From positions 1-6,636 of the forward strand of contig JAHJBW010000168.1 in NCBI GenBank assembly GCA_018813405.1: 6,636 nt of DNA. The letters run 5' to 3'. The position numbers and the translations under genes were made by a program. This document shows, in pieces, positions 1 to 5,238 of this stretch (its first letter is position 1; each line of letters starts with the position of its first letter). The stretch comes from Candidatus Margulisiibacteriota bacterium (GTDB lineage Bacteria; Margulisbacteria; WOR-1; XYC2-FULL-46-14; JAHJBW01). A model generated the notes under the pieces. That model saw only the letters and a program-made list of their open reading frames with translations, was not told where the DNA came from and did no database searches.

Positions 1-252
1 ATGGTCGTGACCTTGATGCCTATGATAATCGGCTATTTCTTCGGCAGGAAGATTTTGAAGATCAACCCCATACTTCTGATGGGGGCTTTAAACGGTGCCG
101 AGACCGCAACACCTTCGCTCAACGCTCTCAAGGAAAGCTCCGGCAGTTCTGTCGTGGCGCTGGGGTTTGCCGTGCCGTACGCGATTGGTAATGTGGTCCT
201 TACAGTTTGGGGGACCGTGATCGTGAATGTTATATGGAGCATACTAAAATGA
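1..252 (+). CDS. AspT/YidE/YbjL-family antiporter, C-terminal end (partial)
   Basis: This is the last 83 codons of a gene that begins before the window. The ATG at position 1 is an in-frame internal methionine inside a membrane helix, not a start. The segment shows a hydrophobic helix with a short basic loop (FGRKILKINP), then GALNGAETATPSLNAL, then SSVVALGFAVPYAIGNVVLTVWG. The small-residue/TPALNAL pattern followed by a VPYAIGNVLLT helix is characteristic of the C-terminal domain of the aspartate:alanine exchanger family (AspT, YidE, YbjL), inner-membrane carriers for amino acids or other small anions. The substrate cannot be told from this fragment. Its TGA overlaps the ATG of the next gene, so the two are almost certainly co-transcribed and translationally coupled. 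The family call is fairly secure; the exchange reaction is inferred from family only. Confidence 0.8.
   Translation: MVVTLMPMIIGYFFGRKILKINPILLMGALNGAETATPSLNALKESSGSSVVALGFAVPYAIGNVVLTVWGTVIVNVIWSILK
236..252 (+). promoter_or_regulatory. RBS and ATGA stop/start overlap
   Basis: GGAG at 236-239 lies inside the end of the antiporter gene, nine bases before the ATG at 249. The ATG shares bases with the antiporter TGA (ATGA at 249-252). This arrangement fixes the hydrolase start and implies translational coupling by terminating ribosomes. Confidence 0.75.
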
Positions 253-1466
253 AAAAACTATTGCTGTTGACCGTTTTGCTGGCTTTCCTTTCTGTCTCGG
301 CCAAGGCCATGTTGATCTATTATGAAGATCCACAATACTCCTTTCAGCTTTTGCGGACCATGGGTGCGGCAGTGGGACAGGCGGCCGATATAGGGGAATG
401 CCTGAAGACAGCCTATCGTGTCGAGGCCGGGGATGACGAGGGTTGGTACAGGGAGTGGAATAAGACCGCCCAGCAGATGGACACGGCTGGAGCCTACCTG
501 CGCGCCTGCAACTACTACCGCAACTCGGACTTTTTTCTGCGCGAAGATCCCGCCAACGACCCGCGTGTCATCAATAGCTGGAAAAAGAGCAAAGAGATGT
601 TCCTGAAGTATGCCGACCAGCAAAAGGACTTCATTATAAAAGAAGTAAAGATACCTTTTGAAGATACAACCCTTCCCGGCTATCTTTGCCTGATCGATGA
701 CAGCGGCCAGAAAAGGCCCATGGTTATCATCCACAGTGGTTTTGACGGGACCAAGGAAGAACTTTATTATTCAAATGCGCTTCCCGCCTTAAAGCGCGGT
801 TACAACTGCCTGCTCTTTGAAGGACCCGGGCAGGGTGAAGTTATCAGGGTGCAGAAAATACCGTTCCGTTATAACTGGGAGACGGTTGTAACGCCAGTAG
901 TTGACTATGCCCTTGAATATCCAGAAGTTGATCCTGACCGAATTGCTTTAATGGGGATTAGTTTTGGCGGATATCTAGCTCCCAGGGCGGTGGCTTTTGA
1001 AAAGCGGATCAAGGTTTGCATAGCCAACGGCGGGGTCTATGATTTTCATGAAAATTTTGTGAAGAATTTCCCGCCGGACTTTGAAAAACAACTTGATGAT
1101 CCTCAGGCGGCCAAAGAGATCGATAAAGCGATATATGATGAGATGAAAAAGAACCCAAACCTGCGCTGGGTATTCAATAACGGCATGTGGACCTTTGGCG
1201 CCAAAACTCCAAGCGAGCTTATCCGCAAGACCAGGCCTTATAGAATGGAAGATGTGGCAAAGAATATAACTTGTACAATGTTAATCGTTGACTCGGAAGA
1301 CGATAAGGACATGCCTGGTCAGGCTAAGAAGCTTTACGATGCCCTTGGCTGTCCAAAGGAATATTTGCTTTTTACAAAGGAAGAGGGGGCCGAAGAGCAC
1401 TGCCAGATGGGGGCGGGGCTAATATCCAGCGAGCGGATATATAATTGGCTTTCTGCAAAATTATAA
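249..1466 (+). CDS. Exported alpha/beta hydrolase (FrsA/DUF1100-like)
   Basis: A 405-residue serine hydrolase of the alpha/beta fold. The ATG at 249 is preferred over upstream in-frame ATGs at 207 and 234. It overlaps the preceding stop as ATGA, has GGAG at 236-239 nine bases upstream, and gives a clean signal peptide: MKK, a leucine-rich core, and an A-K-A motif with probable cleavage after residue 20. The mature protein would be periplasmic or secreted. The N-terminal helical part carries the YYRNSDFFL and W-x-K-S-K-E-M-F pattern seen in the FrsA/2,6-dihydroxypseudooxynicotine hydrolase group. Catalytic features are the oxyanion region HSGFDGTKEE, the FEGPGQGE loop, nucleophile elbow GISFGG with Ser238, probable acid Asp352 in DDKDMP, and His384 in EEHCQMGA. 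The triad is complete, so it should be active. The substrate is unknown; an ester, amide or C-C bond is possible. An exported hydrolase coupled to an AspT-type carrier suggests the product or substrate is moved by that carrier (inference). Confidence 0.85.
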   Translation: MKKLLLLTVLLAFLSVSAKAMLIYYEDPQYSFQLLRTMGAAVGQAADIGECLKTAYRVEAGDDEGWYREWNKTAQQMDTAGAYLRACNYYRNSDFFLREDPANDPRVINSWKKSKEMFLKYADQQKDFIIKEVKIPFEDTTLPGYLCLIDDSGQKRPMVIIHSGFDGTKEELYYSNALPALKRGYNCLLFEGPGQGEVIRVQKIPFRYNWETVVTPVVDYALEYPEVDPDRIALMGISFGGYLAPRAVAFEKRIKVCIANGGVYDFHENFVKNFPPDFEKQLDDPQAAKEIDKAIYDEMKKNPNLRWVFNNGMWTFGAKTPSELIRKTRPYRMEDVAKNITCTMLIVDSEDDKDMPGQAKKLYDALGCPKEYLLFTKEEGAEEHCQMGAGLISSERIYNWLSAKL

Positions 1467-1475
1467 CATACCGTT

Positions 1476-1512
1476 CAGATATTTAAATACAATAATGATA
1501 TAATCTTGTGAC
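1476..1512 (+). promoter_or_regulatory. Promoter with near-consensus -10, leaderless layout
   Basis: A perfect TATAAT lies at 1499-1504, only eight bases before the ATG at 1513. A weak -35 candidate (TTCAGA, 1474-1479) is 19 bases upstream of it. Transcription from this -10 would begin at about 1510-1513, on or next to the start codon. No Shine-Dalgarno sequence is visible in the stretch before the ATG, consistent with a leaderless message. The AT-rich 46-base gap after the hydrolase stop contains no terminator hairpin, so read-through from upstream is also possible. Confidence 0.5.
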
Positions 1513-2904
1513 ATGAAACAACAGCCTGTTGCCCAAAACCTGATCATATTCAGCATAACGCTGGGTGCTTTCATGTCGACGCTGGACTCCAATATAGTCA
1601 ATATCGCCCTGCCAAACATTGCCCTCTACTTTTCTATCCCCATAGGGAGTGTTGTCTGGGTAACACTATCGTACCTTTTGGTACTGACCAGCACCCTTTT
1701 GTTGTTCGGACGGCTGTCTGACAGGGTGGGGGTGAAAAAGATATTCCTTCTCGGCTACATTGTTTTTGTGGCAGGATCATTAATGTGCGGCATATCCCCG
1801 ACCATAGCTGCCCTGATCGTTTCGCGCTGTATTCAAGCGTTGGGTGGGGCCATGATATATACAACCATTTTCGCGATGGTCCCAAAGTTCATAGAACAAA
1901 AAGATAGGGGCAGGGCTTTTGGATTTATTTCTACCGCGGCCGGGCTGGGGGTTTCGGTTGGGGCGCCGCTTGGCGGTCTGCTGACCGGGCTTTTTTCCTG
2001 GCATTGGATATTCCTTATCAACATCCCGGTCGGTATAGCGGCGTATTTTCTTTCGAGACGGATCCTGCCCGAAGAAAAAGTTACCCGGACCGATGAGAAA
2101 TTCGATATCGCGGGGATGCTATTGAGCTTTGCGGGTCCCACCTGCCTTATATATGCCTTGAACATGGGCCACATACTGGGATGGGACTCTCCAATTATTA
2201 CAGGTACTATTTTGGCATCTTTTTTCTCTTTTCTGGCCTTTGTCTGGTGGGAAAAAAGGGCGCGCTATCCCCTGCTTAACATGAGCATATTCAAAAACAA
2301 ATCTTTTTTGGTGGTCAATCAGATGGGAATGTTAACCTTTTTGTTTATGGCCGGCAACAATTTCATTATCCCTTTCTTCCTGCAATATGAAAAAGGCCTT
2401 TCGGTAATGATGTCGGGCGTTATCTTTCTGCTTTATTCTGTGGTCTATCTTGTGGTAAGCCCCTTTGCGGGAAGGATATCAGACCATGTCCCTTCTCGTA
2501 TCCTTTGCCGGGCGGCGCTTTTGTCCTGCCTGCTCTGTACGCTGGTATTTTGCTTTACCATAAAGCTCCCGGGACTGCTGTCAGTGATGATCTTTCTTGT
2601 GTGGCTGGGGGCATCCATGGGATTTTTTATTTCCCCCAACAACAGCGAGGCCATGAGCCTGGCGCCCGAAGGCTCGCTGGGGATCGTTTCCGGGGTCTTT
2701 AAGATGGTGACCAACCTGGGAATGGTGATCGGGGTGGCTGTTTTTGAGATGGTCTTTTCAGCTTTTGCGCCGCCGGACATTAGCCTGGCGGCTTACGGGC
2801 AGGGAATGCTCCTCAATGCTTTTCGCTGCACTTTTCTGGTTGGCTCCATCTTTCTCTTTATCTCTCTTGCTGTTTCCTGGCAGGGCAGGACCAAGCGTTC
2901 CTGA
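1513..2904 (+). CDS. MFS exporter, DHA2 (EmrB/QacA-like) family
   Basis: A 463-residue polytopic inner-membrane protein of the drug:proton antiporter DHA2 group, usually with 14 membrane helices. Signature segments are in order. Motif D1 is LDSNIVNIALPN at 24-35 in helix 1. Motif A is GRLSDRVGVKK at 66-76 in the helix 2-3 loop. The motif B region SRCIQALGGAM has Arg105. Antiporter motif C is GLGVSVGAPLGG at 144-155, followed by SWHWIFLINIPVG, very typical of EmrB-like exporters. A second half with further helices continues to the C-terminus and looks intact. The role is proton-driven efflux of a small molecule; the substrate cannot be deduced. There is no adjacent EmrA-type adaptor or TetR-type regulator in the window. 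The start is the only one with a full helix 1, but it lacks a Shine-Dalgarno. The opine dehydrogenase begins 67 bases downstream on the same strand, which may point to export of its product. Confidence 0.9.
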   Translation: MKQQPVAQNLIIFSITLGAFMSTLDSNIVNIALPNIALYFSIPIGSVVWVTLSYLLVLTSTLLLFGRLSDRVGVKKIFLLGYIVFVAGSLMCGISPTIAALIVSRCIQALGGAMIYTTIFAMVPKFIEQKDRGRAFGFISTAAGLGVSVGAPLGGLLTGLFSWHWIFLINIPVGIAAYFLSRRILPEEKVTRTDEKFDIAGMLLSFAGPTCLIYALNMGHILGWDSPIITGTILASFFSFLAFVWWEKRARYPLLNMSIFKNKSFLVVNQMGMLTFLFMAGNNFIIPFFLQYEKGLSVMMSGVIFLLYSVVYLVVSPFAGRISDHVPSRILCRAALLSCLLCTLVFCFTIKLPGLLSVMIFLVWLGASMGFFISPNNSEAMSLAPEGSLGIVSGVFKMVTNLGMVIGVAVFEMVFSAFAPPDISLAAYGQGMLLNAFRCTFLVGSIFLFISLAVSWQGRTKRS

Positions 2905-2911
2905 AATGTCG

Positions 2912-2962
2912 TTGCGCTATGGGGATATAGCTACTATAATATAGGCAATTTTCACAAGGAGG
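2912..2962 (+). promoter_or_regulatory. Promoter and strong RBS of the opine dehydrogenase
   Basis: TATAAT at 2935-2940 is preceded by TTGCGC at 2912-2917 with a 17-base spacer, so the -10 is consensus and the -35 keeps TTG. The predicted start of transcription is about 2947. AAGGAGG at 2956-2962 is a full Shine-Dalgarno nine bases before the ATG at 2972. This gives the dehydrogenase a promoter of its own, besides possible read-through from the MFS gene. Confidence 0.6.
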
Positions 2963-2971
2963 TAGATTATT

Positions 2972-4171
2972 ATGGCCAAGGTAACAGTTTTGGGGGCGGG
3001 GAACGCCGGACAGACGACCGCGTATCATCTTTCATCAAAAGGACACGAGGTGTGCTTGTACGAACACCCGAATTTCGCCAAGGCGCTCGACGCCATTGAA
3101 GCCAACGTCAACATGATAGAGGCCGTTGCCGAGTTCAAAAAGGGAGACCTGGTCATCAAGGGCCTTATCCCCGGACAGGCCAGGGTTGCTTTGGTCAGCA
3201 AGGACATTAAAGAGGCCATGATGTGGGCGGATACCATCATAATGCCGGTACCTGCCTTTGCTCAGGCAAACATCTTTAAACAGGTAATGCCCCACCTGCG
3301 AGACGGGCATATGCTTATAACCCTGCCGGGCAACGAAGCTTCCCTTATCTTTGCCAAAATGATGAGACAGGCCGGCATGAAGAAAGACATTCTCTTTGGA
3401 GAAGGCGCTTCCATCCCTTACGCTTGCCGCATTGTCGGGCCAGCCAGGGTCTTTATCGGCGGATTGAAGGACGCCTTCGAATTTGGTATATTTCCAGCCA
3501 ACAGGACCAAGGAAGGGGTAAAAAGGGCTAAAGCCATCCTGCCGCTCAACCTGGATGTAAAATCCAATGTAATAGAAACCCATTTCTATAATTTCAACAT
3601 GATCGTGCATCCTTCGACCGCCTGCCTTAACATGGGTGCTTTCGAAAGCAGGGGGGGCGAGTTCTATTTCTACAAAGAGGGCATGTCGCCTTCGACCTCC
3701 AAGGTTCAGCAGGCCATGGATGACGAAAGAATGGCGGTAGCCAAAAAACTTGGTTTTAAAAAGGTCATGAGCTTTGTCGAAGCCATCAACCTGTGGTACG
3801 GCATAAAGGTCAAATCGATCTATGAATTTTCGCAGAATACCCCCGTCCACAACGCTTTTGGCCACGATGCTCCCAAAAGCCCGCAGGAAAGGTATATCAG
3901 CGAAGATACGCCTTATGTGCTGGTGCCCATGCACGAGTATGCCAATCTAATGGGCGTAAAACACCCGGCGATAGAAAGCATCATCAATATTGCCGATATA
4001 TATAATGATACCGACTATTTCAAGAATGGCCGCAACTTTGCCGAACTGGGCATTGCCGGCATGACGGCAAAACAGATCCTTGACTACGCCAGCACCGGGG
4101 TCATAAAAAAGACCAGCCGCAAGGTAAAGGCGGTAAGAGCTGGTGCTGGAAGCAGGGCCAGGGCGCACTAG
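2972..4171 (+). CDS. NAD(P)-dependent octopine/nopaline-type opine dehydrogenase
   Basis: A 399-residue soluble oxidoreductase. The N-terminal Rossmann domain opens with VTVLGAGNAGQTTAYHL, with the dinucleotide glycines at 8, 10 and 13. Glu31 ends the second strand, which favours NAD over NADP. The C-terminal helical domain matches the octopine/nopaline dehydrogenase family: HFYNFNMIVHPSTACLNMG places the proton-relay His at 213, and RYISEDTPYVLVPMHE gives the partner Asp at 312. Such enzymes reductively condense the amino group of an amino acid with an alpha-keto acid to form an opine; the substrates here are unknown. The start is fixed by AAGGAGG nine bases upstream. The last 20 or so residues are rich in Lys, Arg, Gly and Ala and look like an added tail, and the TAG stop is the first triplet of a heptad repeat array. 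A terminator lies 46 bases downstream. The fold and family are secure; the physiological role (redox balance, metallophore or secreted opine) is open. Confidence 0.85.
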   Translation: MAKVTVLGAGNAGQTTAYHLSSKGHEVCLYEHPNFAKALDAIEANVNMIEAVAEFKKGDLVIKGLIPGQARVALVSKDIKEAMMWADTIIMPVPAFAQANIFKQVMPHLRDGHMLITLPGNEASLIFAKMMRQAGMKKDILFGEGASIPYACRIVGPARVFIGGLKDAFEFGIFPANRTKEGVKRAKAILPLNLDVKSNVIETHFYNFNMIVHPSTACLNMGAFESRGGEFYFYKEGMSPSTSKVQQAMDDERMAVAKKLGFKKVMSFVEAINLWYGIKVKSIYEFSQNTPVHNAFGHDAPKSPQERYISEDTPYVLVPMHEYANLMGVKHPAIESIINIADIYNDTDYFKNGRNFAELGIAGMTAKQILDYASTGVIKKTSRKVKAVRAGAGSRARAH

Positions 4172-4210
4172 TAAGTAGTGAGTGGTCAGTAGTCAGGAGT
4201 TAGTAGAGAA
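4169..4210 (+). repeat. Degenerate TAGTNAG heptad array (6 units)
   Basis: Six consecutive seven-base units can be read without gaps: TAGTAAG, TAGTGAG, TGGTCAG, TAGTCAG, GAGTTAG, TAGAGAA. The first unit contains the stop codon of the opine dehydrogenase. Related units occur in the spacer at 5084-5111 and, inverted, at 5141-5156. No function is evident. Confidence 0.7.
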
Positions 4211-4217
4211 AAGAGAT

Positions 4218-4249
4218 AGGGTGGGAAGAAATTTCCACCCTGTTTTTTT
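4218..4249 (+). terminator. Rho-independent terminator of the opine dehydrogenase
   Basis: A 10-bp stem (4218-4227 with 4232-4241, one G-T pair) closes a GAAA tetraloop at 4228-4231. A run of seven T follows at 4243-4249. It ends the + strand block. The T-tract overlaps the stop codon of the convergent cyclase-like gene. On the opposite strand the hairpin is followed only by a mixed C/T stretch, so termination there would be weaker. Confidence 0.9.
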
Positions 4250-4310
4250 AACCGGAGGAGGGAGGATTCCCGCCTTCACTCTCTGAGCTTCGGCGGGCAG
4301 GCGAACCCCC
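4246..4310 (-). repeat. Split duplicate of the tRNA-Ser 3' end (attachment-site-like)
   Basis: Bases 4246-4269 are identical to 6522-6545, i.e. the last part of the T arm, the 3' acceptor strand, the discriminator base and seven bases beyond tRNA-Ser. After a 33-bp interruption, 4303-4310 continues the match (GAACCCCC, equal to 6546-6553). Together this is a 32-bp direct repeat in the same orientation as the tRNA gene. No 5' half, anticodon or variable arm is present, so it is not a functional tRNA. A duplicated 3' tRNA end downstream of an intact tRNA gene is the usual footprint of integration of a mobile element into the tRNA. Confidence 0.7.
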
Positions 4311-5048
4311 CATATTTTCTAATAACTTCTTTGCGTTATTATTCCAATCCGTTAATGTTTTATTGTTTAATGTTTTATTGTTTTCGATATATTTTTTGAG
4401 TGCTTTCTCAAGCTCTTTTGCGTCATTAGACTTATCCATCATAGATAAAAGCGAATTAACATCCCCGTTTGTTGAATGTATCCAATCAATCCCTGTCCCT
4501 GTTAATTTTTGTTCCTTATCTTTGGGCACAATATTTTTTTGAATGATGAAACCCTTTTTGGTGAGACTATCAATATCAGCCTTATCATCAATGATCAACA
4601 ATGGTCCACTTACTTTTTTGCTGAGATCGTGGCAATTGATTAACGCTTCTCCCATAACCAACTGAATTACAAGCAATCCATCTCCTAAAGGAATAACCCC
4701 CATTTTTGAGGATTGTCTTATTTCTTCTGAATACCACTCCTGTATATCTGCCATTTCACCAAATGATATTGTTGCTTTTGCGGTGCCGCCCCTAAGCAAT
4801 GTTGAACGAAGTAAGACAATGGCTAGGGCAACCGATTGAACAATATTTCCGTTGTAAGAAGAAATCATAAAAGCATCCCCGAATTGATAAACAAATAATC
4901 TGTTAGATGGTTTGCAATAATAATTTGTCCCAATTTTATGTATATCTTCAACAAGCCCTCTTAATAATTTTATGGCAAGACGTTTGTTTTCCAAAAAAAG
5001 CTTTGAAAAACCTTCAATATCGATATGCAATGCCCAAGGTTGTGACAT
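4248..5048 (-). CDS. Stand-alone class III nucleotide-cyclase-like protein
   Basis: A 266-residue cytoplasmic protein with no signal peptide or membrane segment. Residues 5-155 resemble a class III adenylate/guanylate cyclase homology domain. HIDIEGF supplies the first metal Asp (Asp10) and FVYQFGDAFMI the second (Asp58). GGTAKATISFGEMADI (87-102) and MGEALINCHDLS (132-143) match the later conserved strand and helix. At the position four before Asp58, where purine cyclases usually carry Lys, there is Tyr54. I see no clear Asn/Arg transition-state pair, so activity and base specificity are uncertain. The rest is Lys/Asn-rich and includes a duplicated NNKTL. The last 20 residues are encoded by the duplicated tRNA end and the palindromic insert. 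The ATG has AAAGG (5057-5061) eight bases upstream. The gene is visibly more AT-rich than its left neighbours, and lies between the two tRNA-end copies, suggesting transfer. No regulator or effector gene adjoins it. Confidence 0.65.
   Translation of the reverse strand: MSQPWALHIDIEGFSKLFLENKRLAIKLLRGLVEDIHKIGTNYYCKPSNRLFVYQFGDAFMISSYNGNIVQSVALAIVLLRSTLLRGGTAKATISFGEMADIQEWYSEEIRQSSKMGVIPLGDGLLVIQLVMGEALINCHDLSKKVSGPLLIIDDKADIDSLTKKGFIIQKNIVPKDKEQKLTGTGIDWIHSTNGDVNSLLSMMDKSNDAKELEKALKKYIENNKTLNNKTLTDWNNNAKKLLENMGGSPARRSSESEGGNPPSSG
4270..4302. repeat. 33-bp palindromic insert within the tRNA-end copy
   Basis: This stretch interrupts the T-loop sequence TTC|GAA of the tRNA-Ser fragment. It contains inverted CCCGCC (4269-4274) and GGCGGG (4292-4297) around a 17-base centre, plus a competing CGCCT/AGGCG pair. 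Its length is 11 codons and it carries no stop in the cyclase frame, adding PARRSSESEGG to that protein. It resembles the short GC-rich palindromic repeats scattered in some bacterial genomes. The boundaries are ambiguous by one base because C flanks both ends. Confidence 0.65.
4351..4380. repeat. Tandem 15-bp duplication inside the cyclase-like gene
   Basis: Two adjacent 15-base units (4351-4365 and 4366-4380) differ only at their first base. They encode a doubled NNKTL at residues 223-232 in the low-complexity C-terminal region. This looks like a slippage duplication and leaves the frame open. Confidence 0.8.
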
Positions 5049-5172
5049 GTTTTATGCCTTTCTTGCCGGTTTGTATTTAGAAAAAGAAATTAGAAAGTAG
5101 TAAGTAGAAATTGGATATTAGCCTTATTCATAAGCTTGTTTCTCCTTACTACTTACAAATCACTTCTTTCTT
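5049..5172. other. Spacer with heptad-repeat pieces and a 10-bp inverted repeat
   Basis: The gap between the cyclase start and the IS end holds the cyclase RBS and two heptad pieces. TAGAAAG, TAGTAAG, TAGAAAT lies at 5091-5111, and an inverted TAGTAAG at 5145-5151. As a result AAGTAGTAAG (5095-5104) is repeated inverted at 5145-5154, with 40 bases between, so a long-loop hairpin is possible. There is no T-tract beside it. I see no convincing -35/-10 pair for the cyclase gene here. Confidence 0.55.
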
Positions 5173-5224
5173 GTACTTACCGGGACATAGTTTACAGTTT
5201 ATTCCGGTCAGATAGTTTACACAT
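5173..5224. repeat. IS left terminal repeat, two units
   Basis: Two direct copies of the ATAGTTTACA-containing unit begin at 5180 (CCGGGACATAGTTTACA) and 5204 (CCGGTCAGATAGTTTACA). They are probable transposase binding sites. Confidence 0.75.
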
Positions 5225-5238
5225 TTATTATACATTTT

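Noticed and set aside
207..248. Upstream in-frame start for the hydrolase at 207
   Set aside because: It would put a charged MGDRDREC segment before a perfect signal peptide and lacks the GGAG spacing and stop/start overlap found at 249.
258..734. Open frame on the - strand opposite the start of the hydrolase
   Set aside because: It is a shadow of the hydrolase reading frame with no ribosome binding site or family resemblance.
3035..3934. Long open frame (299 codons) on the - strand opposite the opine dehydrogenase
   Set aside because: It lies entirely within a gene with complete catalytic motifs on the other strand. Its translation has no recognisable motif and no Shine-Dalgarno supports it.
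4169..4210. CRISPR array
   Set aside because: The units are only seven bases, adjacent and degenerate, with no spacers and no cas genes nearby.
4246..4310. A second tRNA-Ser gene
   Set aside because: Only the T-arm and acceptor 3' part are present, interrupted by 33 bp. No anticodon, D arm or 5' acceptor strand exists next to it.
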